A stretch of DNA of 64,000 nucleotides, taken from positions 310,001 through 374,000 of the forward strand of contig JAEHOE010000053.1 in the NCBI GenBank assembly GCA_016858145.1, written 5' to 3'. This document shows positions 47,647-59,600 of this stretch, in pieces. A model generated the notes under the pieces. It saw only the letters and a list, made by a program, of their open reading frames with translations. It was not told where the DNA came from and did no database searches. Every line of letters begins with the position of its first letter. Position 1 is the first letter of the stretch. The translations under genes were made by a program, and so were the position numbers. This DNA is from Edaphochlamys debaryana. Its lineage: Eukaryota > Chlorophyta > Chlorophyceae > Chlamydomonadales.

Positions 47647-50600
47647 CTAGCCCTGGTTCGCCGGGGGCACGACCTGGAGCTGCTTGAGGCATGCGAACAG
47701 GCCTTTGCGCGCCCCCGCGTCCCCCAGCTGAGCCACATACCACCGCGCCTTGTCCGCGCTCCCTTTGGCGATGCACAAGTTCTCCAAGATCAGCTGCAGC
47801 ATCTGCAGAGCTGGCCTGGCGCGCTTACGTTTTTTACGGTCGCCCGTCCCCCGACTGGCCAGCAACTCCCACGCGTCTGGAGCCACGGGGAAGCCCAGGC
47901 GCAGGAGCGTCCGGAGTGTGGAGACGTCGCAGGCGTCGATAACGCACAGGAGGTGCTCGGGGCAGTCCTGTGGCACAGGTCGCGACGGCGCGGGCTCAAA
48001 GATCCACGTATCCGTATGCAGGTCGCAAGCATTCCTCAGTGCAACCCCTTTGCCTGCCTTTGCTCCAGCCTCTCACTTGTCAGGACACACTATGGGCTAC
48101 GGCAAATCGGCGAGCAAAGACGCAGGCGGTGCCTGGGCTCACTTCTAGGACCAGCGCTGAGGCTCAGCGACTGGGTTGAGCGAAGGCTCCTCGGGAAGTC
48201 GTCGGATGGCACAGAGACCGCGCCGCAGGCGCTAGAGGCAGCAGAGCAGCAACACTCTAGTAGTTACAGTCACAGCAGAGTAGATCCGCCGCAAGTAGTA
48301 GTAGCAGCAGTGCTTCCGACTTGCTGGTCGGAAGCTGGGCGTTCGCCTAAGTCCCCCCGATCGGAAGGGCTCATTGCCGTACCTCAGGTGCTCATGCCAC
48401 GTGTCCCACGAGGCAAACCCTGGTGTCACAACCCTAGTCACGACCCTAGACGTACCCTCCAGCACAAACCAGCAGACCGACCACAAACCTCCAGCATCCT
48501 ACCTCAACTCCCAACCGGCAACCATACTGTGACAGCGACGGTACTGTGCTCTGTCAGCTGTCAGGACACACTATGGGCTACGGCAAAGTGCAGCCGGCTG
48601 ACCGAACTCCCCCCCTTGGCGACTCTAGAGCCAAAAACGCGAAGTCAGGCGGCCTCGAAGCCATACGCTAAGTCAGAAGCAGTTCGCTCAGGCTGTACAC
48701 AACAGTTCCCTCCAGCAGGGAAACCTCAATCCTCCCCCATGCTCGCTAAGGGTTCTCACCAGGCTACAGCCAGCAGAACTCATCTCCCTCGGTTCACCTC
48801 CCTATCTACGCATGCACCCAGTGCCCAGCGCGTCCCTTCCCGATACCCCTCATCAGCTGCGCCCTCATGGTCGCATCCCGGAACACTAACAGCCAAGCTC
48901 CAGGCTTTCCGTTGACGTATCCACAGGTGTCTCCAGTGATGATGGCCAGCCGCTCGTCCTCCGTGAAGGTGTTGAGCAGGGCGGCCCATGCGTCCGGCGG
49001 AGCCGTGAGCATGCGCCGTGGGGTGAAGGCCACGACTAGCGGCACCATGGCGACGGCCAGGGGCAGCCAGAAGGGCAGAAGCTCCGGGTGCGGAGCGGAG
49101 ATGATGAGCCAGGACTTGCCGGGCGTGGCGAGGCGGCGGTAGGTCCCAGGTTGCAGGGGATCCAAGCGGGGCCAGCCCGGGGCCTCGGTGGCCCGGCCCC
49201 CGTTGGCGCAGACGGAGTAGCCTCTCGCGCGGAGCGCGTTGGCCAGAGTCTCGTCGCCGGCGCACGGGTCCAGAATGACGGGCGATCGGCTCGCGTCCAG
49301 GTGGTCCAGGAGTAGGTTGAGCGCCTCCTCAGCGGGCGCAGGGTGCGTACCCGTGGGAAAGGACTCAGGCAGGCTAGAGGCCAGCCCTGGCACGGAGCGC
49401 AGCTGCAGCAGCGCAGCGGCTCGGGCGCTTGGCGAGGACAGGTCCCAGGTGTCGGGCAGGACTAAGGGCGGGGCCCCAGCCGCCGTGACGAGGGCCGTGG
49501 TGGATGGTTGAGCGCATGCTTTGGCTGCTCGCAGAGTCAGGCGCTCCGTGGTGCCGTCAGTGTAGCGCGCCTCAATGGGGCGAGAATGCGGCTCGTCCGA
49601 CTTGTAGTGCAGGGTGCCCCTTCGGTTCACGAAGGTGTTGGTCGCTGGGTCTCGGACCTTGCGGGAGCAGGGAGTGCCCTCCAGCGCCTTGGCCTCGTTG
49701 AGCCGACGGCGCGCCTGAGCGGAGGGGAAGATCTGCGGCTGCGGTGCCTCGCGCGGTAGGGGGGCAGGTAGCTGATCAATTGTTGCCGGTGTCACGCCGC
49801 GGGCATGGCAGTCGGGGCAAGTCCAGGTGCCGCGGGGCACGCGCTGGAGCGGGGGTCGAAGGCAGTACAGGTGCCAGCCGGTGCCGCACCCGTCGCACAT
49901 GACCATCTTGGACTCGTCGCCTGGGAAGGCACAGATCTCGCAGGGCAGGTCCAGCGGCGGCACCGCGATGCGAGGATCGACGATTGGGTCCAGGTCTTGG
50001 AGGTGGCAGGGAGCAAGGTTGCTCACGTGCTCCTTGCAGATGGTACCGTCGCGGCCCATCAGCTCGGCAACTCCCTCTGGGCTCACGGCCACAATGCGGA
50101 GCACGGTGTCGCGGACGGGCAGTTGGAGCGTGTTGTTCTGATTGCGCAGGATGACGTAGACGTAGTCGCCCACGTTGAATTTGGTGAAGCGGGGCTTGTA
50201 GCCGCCAGCTCGCACGCGGGCGTAGTTGTGGCGGTCTCGCCACTGCGCCGTCAGCAGGTTCTGGCCGTTGAAAGGCGCGGCCTGTTGCACGTTGTGTGAG
50301 CGTAGCATGACGAGTTGGTCGGCCCGTTGCGGATCGGCATCAGGGTCGATCGCCTCTGCCCACAGCTCGGCGGCGCCGAGGGGCACAGCAGGCGGTGCAC
50401 CGTACATGAGCTCAAACGGGGACTTGCCGGTGGACTTCTGAGGGGAGCAGCGGTAGCCCATCAGGACCCAAGGCAGGTACTCGTCCCAGCGCTCGGCAGA
50501 AGCGTACTGAGCGCAGTACTTGCGCAGAGAGCATTTGCAGACCTGTACGACCCTTTCCGCAGCGCCGTTGGCCTGCGGGTGGTTGGGCGACGTGTGACGA

Positions 50601-53600
50601 TGATCGATGAAGCATTGCTCAAGCAGGGCGGCAAAGGCGCCTTGGAACTCGGTGCCTCCATCGGTCACCACCTCGGCGGGCGCCGAGAAGCGGGCTAGGA
50701 CGTTGGCTAGGAAGGCGTTGGCCACCTCCTCAGAGCCCTTGGAGCGAAGCGGGATCATCTCCACGTGCTTGGTCCAAGCCTCGACGCAGACCATGACGTA
50801 CTCGTAGCCGGAGCTCGTGCGCGTGAGAGGCCCAGCCAGGTCCACGTGCCAGCGGAAGAAGGGCCCGCGGATTGGCAGGGGGTGCAGCCCGGGCGGAGTG
50901 ACGTTGCCGACGGTGTTGGCGCGATCGCACAGGGGGCAGCGCTGCACCACATACTCGACGTCCCTGGACATGCCTTGCCACCAGTAGCCGTTCTGGACCA
51001 GGCACAGGGTGCGGCGAGCTCCCCAGTGCCCCAGGCGGTGGTGGGCCTCCTGGATGATGGCTTGGCGGCGCTCAGGTGGAGGTACTTCGCGCATGGTGCT
51101 GTTGGGCATGCGGCGGTACAGGCGGTTGCTCCGGTCGTCGAAACGGTAATTGATAGCACGACGCGCTACCCGTCTAGCCGCTTCTCCGACAATGCCGGCG
51201 GGGCAGGTGCCCTGGGCGAGGTAGTGGAGCAGTTGCTTGTCCTCCCAAGGGTCGCAGTAGCGGGACTCCTGTGCGTCGGCGACGGCCGAGACCAGGGCAG
51301 AAGTCCAGTGCTCGTTGGATTGGTGGTGCTGCAGCGCGGTGGTGACCAGGGCTGCAGGCTGCACCGCTGTGTTGTTTTCAATCTCCCTACCCCCCCCCAG
51401 CGGGGCAGCCGGTGGCGCCTGCTGAGGTGGCATGCGAGCCATGTGGTGCGGGGTGACGAAAGCGCGTTGAAGGGCTTGTGCGCAGAGAAAGATGCGTGCA
51501 GCCGCTGGAGTCTGCAGGCCCTGCTGCAGGGCGTCGATGGCGGAGGGCACGGCGAGGGTGCCGTCGTTGCGCCGCTCCAGCAGCGAGGCAGGCTCCAGGC
51601 CGGTCAGGGCGGCAATCTCCTCTGGCAGCAGCGGCGAAGGCACGGCCGAGGCGGTGGAGGCTAGCTGGATAGTGGCGAGGTTGCCCGGCGGGAAGACGGT
51701 GACGGGGCGACCCGGCACGTCGCAGGCCGAGTAGGGCTCGCTGAGGGGTGCCTCGCAGAGGGGCAGGCGGCGCGAGGGTACCGCTGCAGCTGCCGAGAGG
51801 TTACTGGGGCTCCAGGCACCAGATGTTGCCACCTTGCGCAGGTGCTCGGGAGCCGCGAGGTTGGTGCAGAAGGCACGCAGCGAGTGCTGGGCCCTGCCCA
51901 TGGCAGCGGTGTCCAGCGTGAGGCAGGTCCCGAAGCTCCAGCAGGAAGCCGGGCGGGAGTCGGGGTTGCAGCTCTTGGAGCCTGCCAAGGAGCTCTAGCA
52001 CTCTATCTGGCGGAGCCAGGGTCGAGTCTAGGTTGCCGAGCACCAACCACTGCTGCCCTGACCTGGCGGAAGCAGCGAGGAGGTGGTCGTTGGTGAGCGG
52101 ACCGGGCGGCAGCGCGGCCCAGGGGCTTTCAACGGCGGAGCCGCGAAGCTGTCGGGGAAAGGAGGCACGGAGCCAGCCCAGGCGGCGGCGCAGCAGCGAA
52201 TGCTCTTGCGCGGGCGCGCCCAGGGTGTGATAACGGCGCACGGTCCAGCCCGCCCGGAGGCAGGCCTCGAGGCCCGTGGCGGCGGAGGTGCCGCACTCCA
52301 CGACTACCAGCCCTTCCGTGAGGGCGTGCTCCAGGAAGTGGTGCGAGAGCAGGCTGGTGTCGAGGGCGGCGGTGCGGCCCTCGGCAACTCGGCGGGGACG
52401 CGGCGGCGAAAGCGAGGTCGCCCGGAGGGCGTCTCAGGCCTCGCGCACGACGCGGTTGGCGGTGAGGTTGGCCTGTCGGGTCAGGAGCTGAGCCGCAGTG
52501 CACTCGGGGTCGGCGAAGCGCTCGACGGGGTCAGAGGCCGTGCCGTTGCCGCCAGCGAGCCACTCGTCGGGAGAGGGAGCGAGGGCGGAGCCCTGTCCCG
52601 TAACGGTGGCCAGCAGGGAGTACTCCTCGCGAGCGCGCAGTGCCAGGACTTGGACTGCAGACATGAGCGCCGTGGGTTGCGCCGAGGGCGTGACGGTCGG
52701 ATACGGGACGAGCCGAGGTGGCGGCGGCTTGGCGTCGGAGTCCTCGTCCATGCGGGCTCCGGAGCCATCAGCGCTCGAGGGCAGAGGTGAGCGGCTGAGG
52801 GTGTCAGCGTTATAGTGGAGCTGGCCTGGCCGATGGGCGACATCGAAGTCGTACTCTTGCATCAAGAGTGCCCAGCGAGCGTACTGCCCCACTAGGTTTT
52901 GGTTCTCCATCAGCTAGAGCAGGGGCGCGTGGTCGGTGACCAGGATGAAGCGTGGGCCTATCAGGTAGGGGCGCAGCATCTTCATTGCCCAGCAGGCAGC
53001 CAGCATCTCACCCTTGTAGGAGGTGTAGTTGCGCTCGTGCACGTTGAGTGAGCGCGAGATGCAGGCGACCATGTACTCGTGCCCTTCGTCATCCAGTTGG
53101 CCTAGGACGGCGCTGATGCCTACATTGGAAAAGTCAGTGTGCAGGATCAGTTGACGGTTGGGATCAGGCTTGCGCAGCAGCCGGTCGTTGGTCGAGAACT
53201 CGGCCTTGAGCTGGTCCAAGGCCTCCTGGTGGCGCGGCTGCCAGGTCTCGGGACCCCACGTGACGCCCTTCTTGGTGAGCTCGTAGAGCGGGTTGGCGAT
53301 GCAGGCGAAGCGGGGGATGTAACAACGATAGTAGTTGCAGAGGCCGAGCAGGGCTTGGAGCTCGGTCAGCGAGCGAGGGGGCTGGATGGCTTGGATCGCA
53401 GCGACCTTGGCCTGAACCGGGCGGAGCCCGTCAGCGCTCACCATGTGGCCCAGGAACTCTATCTTGTCTGCCGCGACTACGGTCTTGTGGGGATGCAGCT
53501 TGATGTTGATCTCGTCCAACATTGCGAGGAACCGCGCGAGATTCTGCTCGTGCTCCTCTGCCATACGGCCGGTTACTGCGGCGTCGTCGACAAAAAGGTA

Positions 53601-56600
53601 CACGCAGTCCTGCAGGCCGTACTTCCGCACGTGGTGCGAAAGTACTCGCTGCCAAGCTGCCGTGGCGTTGACGGCGCCGTACATCAACCGTTTGTACCGC
53701 CAGAGGGTGTTGTTCCACCAGAACGAGGTCTTATCGCGATCCTCCTCGGCGAGCGGCAGTTGGTTGAACGCGGCGCGGCAGTCGCACTTAGTAATGAATC
53801 GCGCGCCCAGGATGCGATCGAACAGGTCTTCCGGCGCCGGCGGCCGGAAATAATCGCGCACGCTCGCTGCATTTATATGGCGCGCGTCCACACAATAGCG
53901 GTACTCATTGGACTCGTACAAACCGTCAATTCCCTTCTTACGTGGCAGGGTTACATTCATCGCGTACTGCGTGGAGTTGGACGGCTCGATAATGTCGGCA
54001 CCGTACAGCTCGCGGCACTTGACATCCTCGACCAACCGCTCGGCAGCCGAATGTCATCGCGGGGCTTCGAATATCGGGTTGTTGTGCTTGAGTTCGAGTC
54101 TCACTGGCCCCAACTCGCCTCTATAGCACCCGATGTCCTTCAGACTCCGCGCAAACAAGTGATCGTACTTGCCAAACAACGCTCTCAGACCATCACGCTG
54201 TGCCTCGGTCATGTCCGGACTTATGCATAAGGTATAGCCTGCCTCCTGCTTGACTAAAGTGGAGTCTTCGGGCGGTGCCCTAGCCCCGTCGGGAGTCGTC
54301 ACATTCGCGGGAGAGTCGGGAGTCGTCACATTCGCGGGAGAAGGTCCAAGTGCAGCTACGTCAGGCGGCTCTGTCGGCGGAGCCGCAGGCCTCTCTACAC
54401 TAGATGCGTTTGCAGGTGCGGTGCCCGTGACAAAGGTGCTCGGTGGCTCTGCCAGAGGTGTCTCAGCCGAGGGTGAGCCCGCAGGCGGGGCCTGGGGCGG
54501 TGAGCGCCTCACCGGCGGTGCCGGGTCACGTAGCTGGACGCGCCGCACGGCTTGCTCCAGCGGGGTGGTGGCGGGCGACTGCTCCAGCTGTGCCCAGCTC
54601 GGAGCCAGCCACTGCCCCCCTTGAGGGTAAGCCGGGTGCGGGACGCAGTTGGGCGCCGCGTCCGACAGCCGCCAGCAGCCCAGGAAGACCAACATCACGA
54701 TGGCGAAGGCGAAGGTCTTGTAGTTGTTGAGGCGCCAGCGTGCCGGTGTCGCCGACTTGGTGTTGGCGTCGGGCGGCACGTACTTGCGCTTGGACACTTT
54801 GGTGCCTGCCGCGGCGGCCCAGCGCTCCGCCCGTTGCTGCAGGAACTGCAGCTTGACTAGGCTCAGGTACTGGCGACGCGCCTGCTCCATGGCGGTAAGG
54901 GCCTGCGCACGCAGCTCCTCCTGTCGGCGCAGCTCGCGCCTTGCTTGGCGGGCCAGCTTGCGGTTGATGCTGCGCGTGACGCGGCGCAGGATCATGCAGC
55001 CCAGCCTCCACTGCACGTGCTCCATCCAGTCATCCAGCTGCTCATCCAGCTCCGCGTCATCATCAGACTCCTCCTCACTGCTGGTCGAGTGCCAGTCCTC
55101 ATCCTCGGCGTCAGTGGTGTCGGCACCGAAGGTGTCGTACGGCTGCACGGGGCCGTAGACGGGGCTGGCCGCGATCAGGCGCGCGATGGCCCTGGGGCAG
55201 TGCGGGAGGGGAACCCAGATGCTGAAGGTGGTGGCACCGTAAGCAATAGTGCGGGCACCGAGATCGCAGAGCAGGTGCAGGGCACGAGCAAAGGACACGC
55301 CGTAGACGTCATGGTCAATCAGGCCGCAGCCGGGGAGGAAGCAGGAGCCCTTGGTCCGCGACTCTGCACCGGCGGCGCCGGGAGCCGGGGACTCACCAGC
55401 CTCGAGGGGCTCCGCAGCGGGGCTGAGACCGGCGGCGCCGGGGCCGTTGATGCTGCGCTTGGCGGGGGTGTTGGCCTTGACCCTGAAGGGCAGCTGGCGC
55501 GGAGTCGCACAGTACCTGCTGTCGGGCAGCGCCTTCCCATCCCGCTCGCCGGCGGGGCCGGGGCCGGAGTTACCACTGGCAGAGTCGGGTTGCTCGTCCC
55601 CGGGCTTGGCCGCGAGTGGCGGGGCCGGCTCGAGCAGCTTTGCAGACGAGGAGAGCCTGGACTCGGGCTCGGGCTTGGACTCGGGCTCGGGCTTGGACTC
55701 GGGCTCGGACTCTACCCCCCCCCTGCTCGAAGCCGGGGCTGCCGCTAGGGCGCAGAAGCGGATGGCGTTGTCCGTGTACCGGTTGCAGAGCCAGAGCCGA
55801 GTGCGCCAGGAGGCGGTGTCGTCGACGGGGTAGCTCAGCCAGTACTCGTCGCCTGAGGTGCGGACGCTGATGTTTGCCCGCAGCAGGGAGAGGAATGGGC
55901 GCCCAAACACGATGCCGTAGGGCAGGTCCTCCACGGGCAGGACGGGTGCTACGGGCACTTGCACCATGATCGCTGCGGGTTCATTTGGGGCGCCGTCGCG
56001 TCCCAGGGTGCCGTTGATGAAGATGCGTACGTCGCGTGCCGTGCGCTTGGTGGAGTAGCACGACTTCTTGACACCGCGCGCTCCGAAGACCTTGATCACC
56101 TCGTCCTCGTGGTAGAGACCGGCGGTAGTGACCGCTGTGTCTTGCAGCACGGCGACGGGAATGCCGTTGAAGAGGTCTTGCAGCATGAGGCAGCATGCCC
56201 CGGTGAGGCCCATGTCAACGCTGTACGACGCCGACGTGATGTCGAACCCCGCGCACGTGATCTCGATCTTGGGGAGGCCTTGTGACTCCCACCGGGATCG
56301 CTCGTTGTCGCCAAACAGCAGACCGGTGCACAGGTCGTTACGGTCCATGGGCGTGACGTCGTCAGTGAGTGAGGACCCGTGGTAGCAGGCGGATGCCAGG
56401 ACGCAGACGGGAGGCGGCGGCCTCGGCAGGGCGACCGCGGCTTCGCGTTCCGTATAGCGCTGATACGTGTCCGCGCAGCCTTCGCCGAAGATCACGTCTC
56501 CTACCATGATGGCCGAAGCCCGGCGCCACATGTAGGCCTGCTGGCTGGCCGGCAGGGCTTGGGGGTCCGAACCAGGTTGCTCGGCCGGTAGCGGAGGCAC

Positions 56601-59600
56601 GAGGGCATCGCGGACTGCTGGGGCAGGCAGCGGTGGCGGCAGGTAAGGGTACCGCGACGCCAGAGCCGCAGTCAACACCGGGGCTGTGGGTACGGGCTTC
56701 GCCCCCGCGGGGCGCGGGCCTTGGTCCGCAGAAGCTGCCACCTCCAGAGCTGCGGGCGGAGCCCGAGTCGCGGGAGTCGCGGTCGCTTGGCGCTTGGGCG
56801 AAGGCACTGCAGGCGGGGCCTGGGCGCCAGCCTCCAGCGCTTCTTGGTTGCGCACCTGGGCACTGCCGCTGGGGCCCGCCGCTGCTGCGTCGCGCTGGGG
56901 CGCCGCTGAGGTCGAGGGACCAGCGGCTGCGGCAGGGGGCGCCTCAGAGGGTCGGCTGCGCTCCTTGCGCGGCGGCGGCGGCGGGGCTGGCTGAGGTGCC
57001 GGGAGCGGTCGCTGCTCCCGCCAGCTGATGGTCTGCCCCTTGAAGGCGAGCCAGTCCCTGAGCTTGCGGCACCAGTCGATGTACGCACCGATGAAGTAGG
57101 TACTGGAGTGGACGTGGCGCTCGCTCTGACGGTAGACGGAGACGTTGGGGCGATCTAGGTCGGGGCCCATGCGCGCTAGCACCTCCTCCGTCCACCGGCA
57201 CTCGAGACGAAGCTGCTTGTCACCTCGGTCGTACGCCTTGGCCAGGGGAAGCGCAGGCAGGTCCTCGGGCCACGGTTGCAGATCGACCTCGTTGATGGGC
57301 TGGAAGAAGCCCTTGATGTCCAGGCTGCCGAGCGAGTCCTGCAGCTCTGGGGTCCACCGCAGCAGCGTGGGTCCACCCAGCAAAGCGTGCAGCAGGCAGT
57401 AGTCCTGGCTGTGCCGCGACCAAGGTGGGTAGCGCAGCGGGTTGCCGAGCCGGGGGCCGGCACCTCGGTAGTTCTCGTGACCGGGGAAGACGGCCAGATC
57501 TCGGTAAGCCTGCAGCTTCGTTGCCTCGCGCAGACAGCTGCAGAGGGTGCAGGGGCGGCGTGAGCCTGAGAGCCGTCCAGGCGTCCCAGGGGATCGGCTG
57601 CGGGACCTCTGCGGAGAGCCCGAAGGTCGGCGGCCGCCAGCTCCACCACTGCCACCGCGGCGGGGTTGACGGTCACCTGAACGCTCGCGCTCGTGGTCAC
57701 GGCCTCGGCTCTCAGCACCTCGGTCGCGGGAGCGGGAGCGGCCGCGGCTGGACTGATGCCCTTCATCTCGGGATGAGGCGGGACGCCGTGGGTGGTCGTG
57801 CGTAGCCAGGGCCTGGATCTCGGGGCCCCCCTTCGGCGGAGCCGAGGCGGCGGACGTCGGCGCTTGGGTGTGGTGCGGCTCCACCTCCTCGAGTTGGGGC
57901 CCAGACAGCTCCCCTCGCGCGTCAGCCTCCGCCAGCTCCTCGTCCTCGTACACGAGCATCTCCTCCTCGTCCAGCTCCTCCGCAGTGTCGAGGCTGGTGG
58001 CGAAGGCCACGCTGGCGCCATCCGCGGGGCTCCAGTCCCATATGCGAATGCGGCGGTCGCTCAGCCCCAGCGCAGACGCCAGCGGGCGAGCGCAGTCGCT
58101 GGGATCGAACCGTACGGTGGGGATGTGCACGGAGACGGTCTTGAGCCGGGCCTCGGCCCCGTCCACCGGGGGTGGCGAGGGCTCAGAGGGCAGCAGGGCC
58201 GTGGCATAGCAGGCGCGGAGCGAGGCTGCCACCTTCTCCAGCTCCGGCGGGGCCGGAACCAGCGCCACGTGGCCGTTGATGGTCTCGTCGCCCTGGTGCA
58301 GCCCGGAGCGGAAGCGGAGGTGCGGACGCGGGTAGTAGTCGTACAGCATGCCGCACTGGTGGAAGAGCGGCCCGCCCCACAGCATGGTGAAGAGGCCAGC
58401 CGCCCAGTCGTCGGGGACGACCAGGAAGTCCCCGCAGACGCGCAGCTCGGACGCGGTGCCAGGCGTGATGACGTTCCATACGCGGGCGATGCCGAGGGGT
58501 CGGCTGCTCTGGCGCAGGGACTTGACGCTGGCGTTACAGGGCTCCAGCTTGACGCCGAGGCTCTCGTACAAGCTCTGAACCATGAGGCCCACCGTGTTGC
58601 ACATCGTGTCAGGACCGATGCCGGGAGGGAAGATCAGGGTGCCGTCGGCCTTGAGCAGGCCAGCGCCGCGCTTGGGGTCGCTGTTATCGACGTAGTGGAG
58701 GGAGCCGGCGAGCTCGCTCTTCAAGTACCGCTTGATCTCCTCTACCTTGGAGCCGGCGGTGGTGGCCGTGGATGAGCAGGCGAGGGCGGAGGCCTCGGGC
58801 GCCACCTCGGGGGTCTTGAGCAGATCCAGCAGCTCGGCCATCATCTTGCCCAGGATCTCGAGCGCCGCCGCCGTCTTGCCCGGCGCCATGGGGCCGAAGC
58901 AGACGTTGGAGCTGCCGTCCTTCATGTGCGAGAAGGAGACCTGCTCCACGGGCGGCAGGCGCATGGAGCTGGGCAGCGGCCCGGGGGGCAGCTGCTGGAA
59001 ACTGGCAGGCATGGGCTCCTTGGTGGTGTTGAAGGCCGCGGCCGAGGAGGCCTGCGGCGGCCACACGGTCTGGCCCTGGATTGGCGTTGGCGGCCCAGTC
59101 GGGGACGCGGCGGGGCCGGTCTCCTTGCTGGCGAAGCTGCCGACGCTGTTGCACGCGCTCATACCCCCCCCCAGCTGGGAGACCGAAGCCGACGTGGCCA
59201 GGGCTGCGCCGGGGGTGCCGTACTCCACGTACGTGACGAACGTGCCGTTGTACGGGTGCTGGGCCACCGAGAGGACGTCCGTGTGCAGAGCAGACGCCGA
59301 GCTCGGCGCGTACGAGGATGGCGGTGGGTGCGAGAAAGGCGGAGCCCCGTAGCCCATGGGCCAGGACGGTGGCGGCGGCACACCGGGCGGCGGGGCCGCC
59401 GGGGCCCGGAAGGAGGCCGAGGACGTGAAGGCACCTGCAGGCGGAGCCTGAGGGCCCTGGCCGTAGCTGTAGCTGTGGCCGTATGACGAGGGCGGCGGCG
59501 TGGAGTAGCCATAGCCGTAGCCGTAGGACGCGGGACCCTGGCCGTAGTGCAGCGCCGCAGGCGGAGCCTGGGACTGCAGGTACGGCGAGGCCTCTGCAGC

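Noticed and set aside
48232..48486. 84-aa open frame in the left LTR, with an identical one at 61874-62128
   Set aside because: It is identical only because the LTRs are. There is no domain, and the LTR is expected to be regulatory.
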